A stretch of 64,000 nt of DNA from Bacteroidota bacterium (GCA_020160935.1 JAIUPL010000020.1:1-64000); one strand, 5' to 3'. Counted from the stretch's first letter, positions 1 to 9,797 are shown. Notes: a model not told the origin generated them from the sequence alone. Numbers and translations are program-made.

Positions 1-8
1 GACCATAA

Positions 9-89
9 ACCTTAAAACCGACCATCAAAGTCCTGCTACGCCTCCGTAAACTTCGGCTCGCTTGGACATTTGATGGTCGGTTTTAAGGT
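9..89. repeat. Inverted repeat (hairpin) at the window edge
   Basis: Arms at about 10-29 and 69-88 are exact reverse complements (20 nt). A short inner extension (30-33 with 64-67) leaves a loop of about 30 nt. It lies beyond the 3' end of the TPR gene at 150-2822 and belongs to the set of intergenic palindromes seen throughout the window. There is no T-run typical of a simple terminator. Confidence 0.8.
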
Positions 90-149
90 CAAAAAAATAG
101 ACCTGACACAGAAATCTGAACACTACCGAGCAATCTGCCGGGCTGTTTT

Positions 150-2822
150 TTATTGTTTTTTTAATTGGGCAAGGATGTCTTTGTAGCCTTTCTCCTTTCG
201 GATATTTTTAAGGTCGGGTTCGGTTTCGAGCCATTTGACGTCTTTAAAGCCGAGGGAGACGGCTTTTTGGAGGCTTTGGATGGCTTGTTTCTTTTCGTTT
301 CGGAGGGCGTAATACATAGCCCAACCACGAAAGGCTGTTTCATCAGGCTTTATACTCACACTTTTACTTAAAAACATATCCGCTTTGGTATTCTCATGTG
401 CCTTCAAGTAGGTTATTCCGAGATTGGCATAGAAACGATTCAGTAAACGATGATAAGGAGTCAAAGATTCGCCTAACTGAACAGCCTTTTGACCATATTC
501 AATACCATGAATGTAATCGCCTAAATCTCTATATGCACATCCAAGATTGGTATAGCATGCTGCAAAGTTAGGATGGTTTTCAGGTAGGCTTTTATTAAAA
601 ACATCAAGTGATTTCAAATTGTATTCTAACTGCTTGTTATAATCTCCAAGTTTTCCATAAGATAAGCCAGTATTGCCATAAGTAATTGCGAGGCCGATAT
701 CTGACTGAGGGTTTTTTTCAAGGATTTCCAATGCCTTTAGGTTAAATTTTAGAGATTCCTCATATAAGCCAATCTTCAAATAATACCCTGCAAGATTATT
801 GTTAGAACCAGCAATGTCAGAGTGGTTAACAGGAATAATATTTTCCCTTATGGCTAAGGCTTTTTGACAATAATAGATTGCTTTTTGAAAATCGTTTATT
901 CTTCCATATGCCACTCCAATATTGTTGTAATTTGTACCCAACTCTGGATGATTGGGAGAGAGTTTTTTTTCTCTTATTGAGATGCTTTTTTGAATAAGGT
1001 CTATTGCTTTCTCATTTTCTCCACTATCAAGGTAGCATAACGCCATCTCGCTATAAGACTGCGCTAATTCAGGGTGGTCATAAGGCAGGGAAATTTCGCG
1101 GATGCTGAGTGCCTTCTGGTGTAAGTCAAGGGCCTTTTTATTGTTACCAAGGCTTCTGTAAATCATGGCAAGGTTGCAATATAATGTTCCTATTTCAGGG
1201 TGATCGGGTGGCAAGATACTTTCATTGATTGCCAGGCTTTTCATATAGAACTCAATTGCTTTTTCATAGTCTTTAAGATTGGAGTATATGACACCCATGT
1301 TGCTATATAATCCGGCAAGTTCGGGGTGGTTCCATCGAAGAGTTTTTTCTTGAATATTAAGAGCCTTATTATTAAACTCTTTAGCCTTTTCCAAGATGCC
1401 CAGATAAATATATAGTGAAGACATAACAAAATAAGAATGTGCTAAATCCGGGTGATTGGCTGGTAATTTTTTTTCACGAATTTCTAGACTTTTAATAGTG
1501 AATTCCTGGGCTTTTTGATAGTCTCCCACTCGCATATAGGCTGCAGCAATATTATCGTATACCGTAGTGCAATCAAGGTCATCAGGATCAAGGTGTTGAG
1601 ATTGAATTTCCAAAGATCTTTGGTAAATGTCTATTGCCGCTTGATAGTTGCCCATGTCATAGGAGGCTAAACCCAAATTGCTATACACTGAAGCCCAAAA
1701 TAGATTATCTTGAGGCACCTTGATTGACATAGCCTTTTCATGATATACAACAGATTTTTGATAGTCTCCAATTTTACAATAAGCACCAGCAAGGTTGCTG
1801 TAAATTATCAAGAGATCAGAACTGTCTTTAGAAAGTGGCCTTTCATTAGATGTCAATAAACGCTGGTAAAATCCAATAATTTTTTGAAACTCCCCATTGT
1901 TAGCCCAATAAACTGATGCTTTGCCAATATATTCTGACCATTGCTCCTTATCATAGTCTTCATTTTCATAAATTTTGATAATATTTTCATAGCATTCTGC
2001 AATTTCTTGATATTTAAACAGTGGCCCTAAAAAACTAATCCGAGTTTCATATGCCATTATTACTTTCTTAATTTCATCGTCTAGTTTTTTCACCGCCTTC
2101 GCAATTTGTTTCTTCAAATTACTTGATCTTAGGTATATAGAATCTATTTTTCCTACATTCAAAATCGCCAATGCCCCTTCCACATCATTTTCTTCATCCA
2201 TTTTCTTCATGGCATCTTTCACCATTTCAGATGCCTGATCCAAATTAATACTCGCAATATCAAACGCCTGTTCTCTGATTTTTACAGAATCCAAAGCCGC
2301 CTGCATCTTGTCCAATTGTGCGAACAAGTCACTAATCTTCTGATAATCTTTTTCTTTCTGTGCCAGCAACCCATCCACTTCCCGTTTCTTTTTCTCCAGT
2401 TCGCGGTCGGCGGCTGTGCGCAAAATCCGATAATACTTTTGCGCGGCAATATCCCGCTGCCCGGCGGGGCACACTATGATGTCTAATACTTCATCCACGT
2501 TGGCCGGTAATTTGGCAGCCCTGATTTCTTTATCATTCACTACTTCAATTTTTTCCCCTTTTCGGGTATCCGGGCCTACTTCTATAGCCAACGTACTGCC
2601 ACTGCGTTTGGTCTGGAATACGAGGCGATAATCACCATTGTCTTTGGAATAATCGCCATTGCTGTCCAGTTCTTTTATCTGAACGCCCACAGCCGGTTTG
2701 TTGCCACTGCTTTGGAATAGTACTCTTCCTTTTAAGTGGTTTTTCTGAACAGTATTCTGTGCGTTTAAAAAAGCAGGCAGTAGAAAAAATAAATAAAACA
2801 ACGGAAGGCAGAGTTTTCGCAT
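150..2822 (-). CDS. Secreted tetratricopeptide-repeat (TPR) protein
   Basis: 890 residues. A Sec signal peptide (about 1-21, ending in LNAQ) is followed by a carboxypeptidase-regulatory-like beta segment (about 28-118). A charged coiled-coil stretch covers about 130-195. From about 270 to 860 there are many TPR units, mostly of the 42-residue type with the recurring phrase NHPELAxxYxNxG, as in TPR_12 arrays. The protein is probably a periplasmic or surface scaffold. Similar TPR arrays are often fused to a CHAT protease or a kinase/HTH domain, but none is visible here. The gene is noticeably AT-rich compared with the next genes. It ends 34 nt upstream of nothing else in its operon; the gene before it on the same strand (2857-3783) starts 34 nt away and may be co-transcribed. 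The exact partner or process is unknown. Confidence 0.85.
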   Translation of the reverse strand: MRKLCLPLFYLFFLLPAFLNAQNTVQKNHLKGRVLFQSSGNKPAVGVQIKELDSNGDYSKDNGDYRLVFQTKRSGSTLAIEVGPDTRKGEKIEVVNDKEIRAAKLPANVDEVLDIIVCPAGQRDIAAQKYYRILRTAADRELEKKKREVDGLLAQKEKDYQKISDLFAQLDKMQAALDSVKIREQAFDIASINLDQASEMVKDAMKKMDEENDVEGALAILNVGKIDSIYLRSSNLKKQIAKAVKKLDDEIKKVIMAYETRISFLGPLFKYQEIAECYENIIKIYENEDYDKEQWSEYIGKASVYWANNGEFQKIIGFYQRLLTSNERPLSKDSSDLLIIYSNLAGAYCKIGDYQKSVVYHEKAMSIKVPQDNLFWASVYSNLGLASYDMGNYQAAIDIYQRSLEIQSQHLDPDDLDCTTVYDNIAAAYMRVGDYQKAQEFTIKSLEIREKKLPANHPDLAHSYFVMSSLYIYLGILEKAKEFNNKALNIQEKTLRWNHPELAGLYSNMGVIYSNLKDYEKAIEFYMKSLAINESILPPDHPEIGTLYCNLAMIYRSLGNNKKALDLHQKALSIREISLPYDHPELAQSYSEMALCYLDSGENEKAIDLIQKSISIREKKLSPNHPELGTNYNNIGVAYGRINDFQKAIYYCQKALAIRENIIPVNHSDIAGSNNNLAGYYLKIGLYEESLKFNLKALEILEKNPQSDIGLAITYGNTGLSYGKLGDYNKQLEYNLKSLDVFNKSLPENHPNFAACYTNLGCAYRDLGDYIHGIEYGQKAVQLGESLTPYHRLLNRFYANLGITYLKAHENTKADMFLSKSVSIKPDETAFRGWAMYYALRNEKKQAIQSLQKAVSLGFKDVKWLETEPDLKNIRKEKGYKDILAQLKKQ

Positions 2823-2856
2823 TGTGAGGGCGTTTTATGAATAAAAAATAATTCGT

Positions 2857-3783
2857 TTATTTTTCCAATCGGATTTCTATCGCGCCACTTTTGGGTTTGT
2901 AATATTCACTCTTAACCTTAAACCCCTCTTTTCTGATTGTCAAAGCATACGTTTCCCGCTGTTTGTCGGGTGGGAGCACCAGCCGGAATCGGCCCAGGTG
3001 ATCGGTTAACGTAGTCGTATCCTGGTCTATCATCACCAGTGCCCCTTTCAAGAACTGATCACCGGAGCGGTCTTTTACAATGCCTTGAATCAGCCCCAGC
3101 GACTGGTCGCGTTGCACTTGCAGGTAGACGGCTTTGCCGTTCATTGTGTACTTTTGGCCGGGATGCAGCACTTCATATCCTACGGCTAGGAGCACTATAT
3201 CGATTTCTTCGCCGCGAAATTTAGCAGGAATTTCACCCAGATTTGTACGACCGTTTTCGCCTATCACGGGGTCGCGCAAGTCGTTATCGAAGCGCACGAT
3301 CACATGCCCGGTGTTTTGCAATTCGGGTATCGGTTTGCCCATGCTGTCCTGCACATACACGGTTAGTTGGAGGGAGTCATTGCGCAACCATATGTACATA
3401 AGGGCTACTAGAAGCAGGGCCAGGACGGCATACATCAAGCCACGCCTCCAGGTAGAGGCACCTGGGGTGCTGGGAATGCCGAAAGATTTGTTTCCAGGCT
3501 GTACCGACTCCAGCCCGACGGCATCCCAATGATCGCCAAGGCCGTTGACCAGTATGAGTACAGCCTCGCGGATTCGGGCCAACTCGACCAGGAATTCTGC
3601 ATCGGAAACAATGCCCTTGGCTTTGCTCGACTGCAACATATGAAAGCGACTTGTCTGGGTCACCAGGACATCATCGCTTTTAATTCCTTCCCGGTCATTT
3701 ACAAAATCGATGCCACGCAGCACGCGATCTATATCGCCGCTTGCCAGCCAGTTCAGCAGGGTTTGTTTAGCGTTCATGCTCAT
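2857..3783 (-). CDS. Membrane protein with effector-associated-domain-like N-terminus
   Basis: 308 residues. Residues 1-85 form a helical domain with the pattern of effector-associated domain 11-like modules: a short helix, then a segment around QTSRFHMLQSSKAKGIVSDAEF, and a final helix LARIREAVLILVNGL. One transmembrane helix follows at about 115-132. The rest is extracytoplasmic, with two beta segments; the last (about 232-308) resembles a carboxypeptidase regulatory-like domain. The N-terminus is expected in the cytoplasm, where such domains recruit partners in bacterial conflict systems (family knowledge; the match here is by eye). The secreted TPR protein lies immediately downstream with 34 nt between, so the pair may act across the membrane. 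No enzymatic domain is visible. Confidence 0.6.
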   Translation of the reverse strand: MSMNAKQTLLNWLASGDIDRVLRGIDFVNDREGIKSDDVLVTQTSRFHMLQSSKAKGIVSDAEFLVELARIREAVLILVNGLGDHWDAVGLESVQPGNKSFGIPSTPGASTWRRGLMYAVLALLLVALMYIWLRNDSLQLTVYVQDSMGKPIPELQNTGHVIVRFDNDLRDPVIGENGRTNLGEIPAKFRGEEIDIVLLAVGYEVLHPGQKYTMNGKAVYLQVQRDQSLGLIQGIVKDRSGDQFLKGALVMIDQDTTTLTDHLGRFRLVLPPDKQRETYALTIRKEGFKVKSEYYKPKSGAIEIRLEK

Positions 3784-3841
3784 ACCATAGATGGAAATGA
3801 GCGGAAAAGATAAACAATTTTAACAATGCATCCACATTTCT

Positions 3842-6800
3842 TCACTCCACCACCACTTTCCCGCCTACCTTCTTCCTTTCGCTCAAAATCTCGTACCCAT
3901 ACACCCCGGCAGGCAAATCCAGCCCTTCGATGCTCATGGGACCTTCGCCTGTTTTTTCGGCTACCAATTTTCCGGAAACCGAAAACAGGCGGAAGCGATA
4001 CGGCGCGTCGTACATGGTGCGGATATGCAAGGTCTGGCCTTTGCCCATAGGGTTGGGTGATACCGTCCATTCGTCAGCCAGGGCATCCACCAGTACCGTA
4101 CGAATGGCAGAATAGGAATAGGAGCCGTCGCGGCTTTCCTGCCGGAGCCGATAATAGTTGATGCCTTTTTGCGGATCGGGGTCGAGTGCTTGATAGGCGA
4201 ACAGGCCATTTTCAGGCCGGGCAGGCACCGTGGCGATGGTCTGGAAATGCTGGCCGTCAGTGCTTTTTTCCACGATAAATTGTGTCACATCTTTTTGATT
4301 CACAGACCAGTACAGCCGTACCTGTCGGTTGTTTTCCAGCGCAGCCATGAAATCGAACCACTCGACGGCCAGCACCGTGGCGCTGGTGATGACGAACTGG
4401 CTGAAGGAAGCAACATTATTGCCGGTGGAGAACAACACCGAGCCATTGATACCAGGCGTCACGCCGTCGGCGTAATCGATGGCCGTGCCCCAGGTAGCGC
4501 CCTCGGCAAAACTACTGCGTTTGTACAACCGGAAATCGGCCGGAGGCGCGCCGGCATCGATGGGGCCATAGCCATTGAATTCTAGCGAAGTAAGCGGCGT
4601 AAACGTGGCATTGTTGCCATAGTTGTTCACCACCCAGTAGCCGGTGCTGTGAGGGTTGGCATCGGGCAACTGATCGGGCGCCTGGTCGATGCGGCTCACG
4701 CAGAGTTCGCCATTGGGATTGGTACCTGCCGGAAATTTCAGCGTGAGTCCCGTATTCCCAAACGTGTAGGTGCCGGTAGCATTTACCGTCACCCTTGCGC
4801 TCACGCCTTTTCCTACCGGCGCCGTGGATGTACTGCGGCCAATACTGCCGCCTGCCAGGGCCGCGTGGCGCGTACCGGCCCGGTCGAGCGCTGCGCCCGA
4901 CATTTCATTGAACTGATAATACGCCAGCAAATTCGGGAACTCGGCGGGGTCTTTGGTCAGGTGTTGCAGTTCGCGGATGTCGTTCTGTGTCAGGGAGTTA
5001 TTAAAAACGCAGACTTCGTCGATAGAACCTTTTACAAAGCGACCACCCCAGCCATGGAAGTTACCCAGGCGGAAACCGGAAGTGAGGTTTATGGCCGGGG
5101 CTGTGAAATTGTGCTTGGCTTTTTTACCGTTTACATACACACTTACGCCCGTAGGTTCTACGACCCAGGCCACGTGTGTCCACACATTTTGCGGCACTTC
5201 GAGGCCGCTGTCCCACCACCAGGCGCCGGTTTCACCCCAGTGGTAGCCGAGGTGGTTATTGCCGGGCACAAAATTGAAACCGGCCGCATCGCCGTCGTGC
5301 ATAAAAATGGAACTGTAATCCGCCTGAATACCGTCGATTTTTATCCAGCAGGAAACGCTCATGGTGTTGGTGTTCAGGTTCAGAGCGGGCAGCGCCACGT
5401 AGTCTTCCGTGGTATTTCCGCCCAACACCACAGCATTGCCCGGTATCGTATCGGCCCGGCAGGCATCGCCGATGGTAATGGTAAGCGATTTTTGGTAACT
5501 GCCGTTCAGCGTCATGGTGGCGGTGTACGTACCGGTTTGGCCAAACATGACCTTGGGATTCCGCACGTCGGTGGCACTCACGTACTGCGGTGTGGGGCTA
5601 AAACTCCAGGCCCAGGTGGCGTCTGCGTGGTTCACCACCGAATAATCGTCGAAATACACTGTATCGCGCTGGCATTGTGTGTTCAGCGCGCTGGCAATGG
5701 GTTGCGCGATCACCTGCGAAGGTTCGTACAGGTCGGCTTCCCACACACCGAAGCCCCAGCAGCCATTGCGGATTTTCCCGTTGCGGTAAAAAGGTTTGAG
5801 GCGGTTGGTTTCGGCGCTCAGCGGCAGGTCGGTACTATAGGGCTGCCAGTTGTTGAGGGTGTTGTTTCGGTAAAACACGCCCGCATTGGTGCCCAGGTAA
5901 ATACCGCCGTCGGTGCCATACTGGGCCATGATATTCGTAATGGTGATGCCGTTCAGGATGCTGGTGGTCAGGTTGGTCCACGACTGCCCGCCGTCAGTAC
6001 TTTTGTATATTTTTTTACCATTGCTGCCATAGGTCACTGCCACCCAGAGCACGTCTTCGTCCTCGGCGCTCACGGCCATTTTTACCCGGTCGTTGTTGTT
6101 GGGCAGGGGCAGCGCAGTCAGTTGCGACCAGGTTTGGCCGCCATCGCTGGTGCGCCACATGGCATCGTCGGTGCCATCCCACTGGCTGCAATAGATTACA
6201 TCGGGGTTGGAGCGGCTCACCTCGATGTCGTACACCGTGTTATCGGCGTTTCCGGGGAAAGAGTGCAGCGCTTCGTAGGACGTGCCACCGTCGGTACTTT
6301 TCCAGATTTTATTTTCATTGCCGATGTAAACGATGTTCCAGCAGCGCGGATCCCACACCATTTCAGAATTGGCGTAGTAGGCATAACTTTCATTGGGAAA
6401 CAGTCCTACGGAAAACGCGCTCGCGCCGTCGCCGAAACCACCGTTGAGCCGGTAGCCGCCGATGTCGGAAAAGTAGGTTTTGCGCGCATCGCCGGGATTC
6501 ACGTACCCCGTAGGCGATTCGGCGCCGCCCATGCGGTAAAATTTGCCTGCCGGAAAACCCTGGTGCCAGGCCATATTGCCGTTGTGGTAACGGCCGCCCA
6601 CCAGCACATCTTCATTCCAGCCGCTGTCGAAGCCCCACATATCGGAACCTGATATGCCGTTCATGCGCGCTGCAATAGTGCCACCGAAATTGGAGGAATA
6701 ATCCAGCCCCCCGTCAGAAGCGATCCACAGGTCGTTGCCGGAAGCCGCCAGCCCCTGAATATCCGGGTGGCTCCAACTGAGCGAGCCCACGTAACCGCCC

Positions 6801-8104
6801 AGGCCTGCCCAGGTTTGGCCGCCATTGGTGCTTTTAAACCAGGACGTGCCACCTGCGATGAGTTCGTTGGCATTGTTGGGATTGACAACAATTGCCATGT
6901 CGTAAAAACCCTGATCGAAGCCGCTTGCCAGACCATTGTTGCTCATGAGGTTGGTATGTGCCGGAATGCTGTATGCCGTGGGGCTGTTGCCAATGGCGTT
7001 GTTGGGGTGGGTGTTGGTCCAGGTGCTGCCATTGTCGTTGCTGACAAATACACCGATGTATCCTTTCAAATTGGAACCGCTGCCGCAGAGGTACGCGTAC
7101 AGTTTGGACGGGCTGGACGGGCATACAGCAATAATGGCGCCCGTAACCGATTCGCCGCTGCCAGGCGACCACCAGCCAGTGCCACTTATCGAAAACGAGG
7201 TGCCGCCATTCGTGGAAACCAGAAATTGCGAGGTATTGCCGTTTTTCCGCACGGCAAAAAAAGTACTCGGGTCGCCGGGTTTGGCTTTCACGGTCCAGGT
7301 TTGCAGCGTATGCAGTTTGGTCCAGTTGGTGCCGCCGTCGGTGCTGCGCAGCAGACCCTGGTCGCTGGCGGCCAGCACGGTGTTGGGGTCGTCAGATCGA
7401 ATGGCGAATTCATTGACCCAAAGGTTGTTTTCGCTGTAAACGGTATTCCAGGAAGCCCCGCCGTCGCTTGTTTTGATAATTTTCCCTCCGGTAGCAGCAT
7501 AGGCCGTATTGGGGTCGGTCGGATGAATTTTGACCGCGCCAAACGAGCCATGCGAAACATGGGCACTCAAAAGTGTCCAGTTCAGGCCTTTATCGGTGGT
7601 TTCCCAGATACCGCCTGTTTCACCGCCGGCATACAACACATTGGGGTCGGAGGGAGCAATATCGATCGAGTAGACGTTGGTTTGCCAGGTTACTTCCGTT
7701 ACGCCGTCGGTATCGTAAGTGCGTTTGGGGCCCAGGAAAGTCCAGCCGCTGCTGTTTCCGTCGCGCTCATCGAGCATGGCGCGGGTAGCCAGGAGTTGTT
7801 GTTCGCGTTGCTGTTGCTCTTGCACGGTGGGCAAGTGCAGGCTGCCATCGCCCTGTACATAGGCCCGAGCCCAGTGCATCCAGCGCTTGTAGTATTTGGT
7901 GTAGGATGTCTTTTCAAACGCATGGGTCTGAAAATACCGATCGTAGGCTTTTTGAATCGCAAAAACATTGGGATGGTCGGCCTGCATCATGCGCATCCAG
8001 TCGGGGGCGTCAGCACCAATATAGATTTCCGGGGGGGATTGTTGGGCAGATGCGGAAAGGGCCGTCAGAAGGAAGAGCAGAAGCAGCAGAGCGTTGGATT
8101 TCAT
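3842..8104 (-). CDS. Type IX-secreted Asp-box propeller protein with PKD and LamG domains
   Basis: About 1420 residues from the chosen ATG at 8104, where a clear signal peptide begins (MKSNALLLLLFLL...SASAQ). An in-frame upstream extension to 8419 is Pro/Arg-rich and runs into an inverted repeat, so it was rejected. About ten Asp-box motifs (STDGGTNW, TSDGGQTW, STDGGQSW and similar) mark one or two sortilin/BNR-type beta-propellers over roughly residues 100-790. A PKD-like domain (WAWSFSP...GTYTATM) and a LamG/concanavalin-like domain (SVSCWIKIDG, VPQNVWTHVAW, GSIDEVCVFN) follow. The last about 75 residues start with WTVSPNP and end in a type A T9SS sorting domain (GVYGYEI, VGGKVVVE). It is probably a surface-anchored or released adhesin or hydrolase-like protein. 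No catalytic residues were identified. Confidence 0.85.
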   Translation of the reverse strand: MKSNALLLLLFLLTALSASAQQSPPEIYIGADAPDWMRMMQADHPNVFAIQKAYDRYFQTHAFEKTSYTKYYKRWMHWARAYVQGDGSLHLPTVQEQQQREQQLLATRAMLDERDGNSSGWTFLGPKRTYDTDGVTEVTWQTNVYSIDIAPSDPNVLYAGGETGGIWETTDKGLNWTLLSAHVSHGSFGAVKIHPTDPNTAYAATGGKIIKTSDGGASWNTVYSENNLWVNEFAIRSDDPNTVLAASDQGLLRSTDGGTNWTKLHTLQTWTVKAKPGDPSTFFAVRKNGNTSQFLVSTNGGTSFSISGTGWWSPGSGESVTGAIIAVCPSSPSKLYAYLCGSGSNLKGYIGVFVSNDNGSTWTNTHPNNAIGNSPTAYSIPAHTNLMSNNGLASGFDQGFYDMAIVVNPNNANELIAGGTSWFKSTNGGQTWAGLGGYVGSLSWSHPDIQGLAASGNDLWIASDGGLDYSSNFGGTIAARMNGISGSDMWGFDSGWNEDVLVGGRYHNGNMAWHQGFPAGKFYRMGGAESPTGYVNPGDARKTYFSDIGGYRLNGGFGDGASAFSVGLFPNESYAYYANSEMVWDPRCWNIVYIGNENKIWKSTDGGTSYEALHSFPGNADNTVYDIEVSRSNPDVIYCSQWDGTDDAMWRTSDGGQTWSQLTALPLPNNNDRVKMAVSAEDEDVLWVAVTYGSNGKKIYKSTDGGQSWTNLTTSILNGITITNIMAQYGTDGGIYLGTNAGVFYRNNTLNNWQPYSTDLPLSAETNRLKPFYRNGKIRNGCWGFGVWEADLYEPSQVIAQPIASALNTQCQRDTVYFDDYSVVNHADATWAWSFSPTPQYVSATDVRNPKVMFGQTGTYTATMTLNGSYQKSLTITIGDACRADTIPGNAVVLGGNTTEDYVALPALNLNTNTMSVSCWIKIDGIQADYSSIFMHDGDAAGFNFVPGNNHLGYHWGETGAWWWDSGLEVPQNVWTHVAWVVEPTGVSVYVNGKKAKHNFTAPAINLTSGFRLGNFHGWGGRFVKGSIDEVCVFNNSLTQNDIRELQHLTKDPAEFPNLLAYYQFNEMSGAALDRAGTRHAALAGGSIGRSTSTAPVGKGVSARVTVNATGTYTFGNTGLTLKFPAGTNPNGELCVSRIDQAPDQLPDANPHSTGYWVVNNYGNNATFTPLTSLEFNGYGPIDAGAPPADFRLYKRSSFAEGATWGTAIDYADGVTPGINGSVLFSTGNNVASFSQFVITSATVLAVEWFDFMAALENNRQVRLYWSVNQKDVTQFIVEKSTDGQHFQTIATVPARPENGLFAYQALDPDPQKGINYYRLRQESRDGSYSYSAIRTVLVDALADEWTVSPNPMGKGQTLHIRTMYDAPYRFRLFSVSGKLVAEKTGEGPMSIEGLDLPAGVYGYEILSERKKVGGKVVVE

Positions 8105-8244
8105 CTTGTCGGATGTTTGAAAAAATGATGGCTCCAAGGTACCGCAAGGCGGATGTATCATGTTGTCTCCCGACAGAAAGAGTTCGTCTTGTGGTGACGG
8201 AATGGGTTTTTGGGGAATGGGGGCGAGAATTTCAACTTGATGTG

Positions 8245-8546
8245 ATATTCTGGTCGGCTTCGCCTCCCGAATTGGGGGACTTGGGATTGTGCGGATATAG
8301 CGGATAACGCGGATTTTTCTCGTTTGAGACCTGTTTCCGGGTTTGCCTTTGTCCGGCGGGCAATATTTCGGAGTTCGATAGGGCTTCCTTTTCAACAACA
8401 AAACCTCTGAATTCTTCATCCATATAAATCAAAACAAGTGGCCGAAAGGCCACAAAAAATCCGCGTTATCCGCCCAATCCCAAGTCCCCTATTCGGGAGG
8501 CGAAGCCGACCAGAATATCCTGTGAGGCGAAGCCGACCAGAATATC
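8245..8546. repeat. Long imperfect inverted repeat with a duplicated arm end
   Basis: The left arm (about 8245-8317) pairs with the right arm (about 8454-8518). The arms match except for a small insertion in the left one. The outer word GGTCGGCTTCGCCTC is present a third time at about 8524-8540 as a direct duplicate of the right end. The spacer contains a perfect small hairpin, GTGGCC-GAAA-GGCCAC (8438-8453), with no T-run on either exit side. This fills the 460-nt gap between the large T9SS protein and the YeeE-like gene; no gene is seen here. Confidence 0.8.
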
Positions 8547-8564
8547 CCATCAAAACCAAATATC

Positions 8565-9101
8565 TCAGTGCGGTAGCCGCGGCCGAAAATACCCATATAT
8601 CCAGGTGCCGGCAATGGCGCTCAGCAGCGTGACGCCAATTACAAACGCGCCGGTGCCAATTTGTGCAAACAAAGGCCCCGGGCAAGCGCCGGTCATAGCC
8701 CAGCCGAAGCCGAACAGAAGTCCGCCATAAATTTGCCCCCGGCTGAATCGCTTGGGGTGAAATTCAATGGACTCACCATAAATCGTGCGAATCTTAAACT
8801 TTTTGATCAGCCAAACCGACACGATGCCCAGCACTACCCCCGTGCCGATGACGCCATACATGTGAAAGGATTGCAGGCGAAACATTTCCTGAATGCGAAA
8901 CCAGGAGATAATCTCTGCTTTTACGAAGGCAATACCGAAAAAGATGCCTACCAGCGAGTATTTGAAATTGTACCACCAGGGGTGCTTCAGTTGCGAGTCG
9001 TTGATACACATGGTATCGATGGAACGCACTTCGAAATCGGTAGGGCCCGCCAGGATTGGATCGGGCACGACGGGCGTTTGAAATGTTTTTACCTCAGACA
9101 T
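8565..9101 (-). CDS. YeeE/YedE-family half-transporter (second subunit)
   Basis: 178 residues with about four transmembrane helices. The hallmark loop GWAMTGACPGP (about residues 134-144) contains the conserved cysteine of YeeE/YedE thiosulfate-uptake proteins. Full-length family members carry two such halves; here they are split into two adjacent genes, with the first half at 9158-9721, as is common for paired YeeE/DUF6691 proteins. The likely role is movement of thiosulfate or another sulfur species across the inner membrane, consistent with the sulfur genes that follow. It is the last gene of a two-gene unit (56 nt gap) that starts at the Crp-type box at 9773-9786. Confidence 0.8.
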   Translation of the reverse strand: MSEVKTFQTPVVPDPILAGPTDFEVRSIDTMCINDSQLKHPWWYNFKYSLVGIFFGIAFVKAEIISWFRIQEMFRLQSFHMYGVIGTGVVLGIVSVWLIKKFKIRTIYGESIEFHPKRFSRGQIYGGLLFGFGWAMTGACPGPLFAQIGTGAFVIGVTLLSAIAGTWIYGYFRPRLPH

Positions 9102-9157
9102 TTTTCTTGCCGAATATTTTTAAAATCAGGTAAATGAAAAGGACAGTCATGGCAGTT

Positions 9158-9721
9158 TTACAGCGCCATGATATAGGGCAAAACGAGGTTTGCCATGATA
9201 AATCCGCCGATCATAAAGCAGCAGGTAGCGATCAGCGAGGGAAATTGCAGGTCGGACAAGCCCATGATGGCGTGCCCGCTGGTGCAGCCGCCAGCATATC
9301 GGGAGCCGAAGCCTACCAACAAACCGCCTACCACCAGCATGATAAAGCCACGCAGCGAGAACAGGCTTTCCCAGGAAACGAGTTGGGCGGGCACCATGCC
9401 GCTGAAATCGGTAATGCCGTAGCCTTGTAATTCCGCCGCCAGCCCGGGCGCTACCTGTACGGGTTCCGGATTGGCCAGCACTGTAGAAGCGATGAATGCA
9501 CCGGCAACGATGCCGCCGACGAAGAAAAAATTCCAGATCTCTTTTTTCCAGTCGTATTTGAAAAACTGGATATTGGCAGGCAGACAGGCGGCGCAGGCGT
9601 GGCGCAAATTGGCCGATAGCCCGAAGTGTTTATTGCCCAGAATGAGCAGCGCGGGCACCGTGAGCCCTATTACAATACCCGCCGCCCACCAGGGCCAGGG
9701 TTGAGAAAGTATTTGCATCAT
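9158..9721 (-). CDS. YeeE/YedE-family half-transporter (first subunit)
   Basis: About 187 residues and four to five transmembrane helices. It has the family signature GSRYAGGCTSGHAIMGL and an additional cysteine pair in LRHACAACLP. Substrate is probably thiosulfate or another inorganic sulfur anion (family knowledge). The start at 9721 (MMQILSQPWPWW) is preferred over the in-frame ATG at 9763: the -7 element (9742-9749) and Crp-type box (9773-9786) place transcription start near 9736, so the upstream ATG would not be transcribed. The second half-transporter follows at 9101. Confidence 0.8.
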   Translation of the reverse strand: MMQILSQPWPWWAAGIVIGLTVPALLILGNKHFGLSANLRHACAACLPANIQFFKYDWKKEIWNFFFVGGIVAGAFIASTVLANPEPVQVAPGLAAELQGYGITDFSGMVPAQLVSWESLFSLRGFIMLVVGGLLVGFGSRYAGGCTSGHAIMGLSDLQFPSLIATCCFMIGGFIMANLVLPYIMAL

Positions 9722-9741
9722 GCTTCGTTGATATTTATCAG

Positions 9742-9786
9742 CAAAGTTGATGACTGGCGTCATTGTATAAGTGTGACTTTTATCAC
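9742..9786 (-). promoter_or_regulatory. Crp-type operator and -7 element upstream of the YeeE pair
   Basis: The palindrome GTGACTTTTATCAC (9773-9786) fits the Crp core GTGA-N6-TCAC. On the minus strand CAACTTTG (9742-9749) resembles the Bacteroidota -7 element TAnnTTTG. The box centre is 37.5 nt from the end of the -7 element, which would put it near -43 for an inferred start near 9736. The same geometry is seen at 11268-11312 and 13853-13897. Confidence 0.65.
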
Positions 9787-9797
9787 GCCCGGTGGTT

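Noticed and set aside
4649-6652. A 667-codon open frame on the plus strand
   Set aside because: It is antisense to the Asp-box protein, has no domain pattern or signal, and arises from the GC-rich codon bias of the real gene.
8105-8419. N-terminal extension of the large T9SS protein
   Set aside because: Would put 105 Pro/Arg-rich residues before a normal signal peptide and is partly encoded by an inverted repeat.
8438-8453. Terminator hairpin GTGGCC-GAAA-GGCCAC
   Set aside because: The flanking A-run is on the wrong side to give a T-run after the stem for either strand's nearby gene.
9722-9763. N-terminal extension of the YeeE-like gene
   Set aside because: The promoter elements place transcription start inside this segment, and the extension does not look like the family start.
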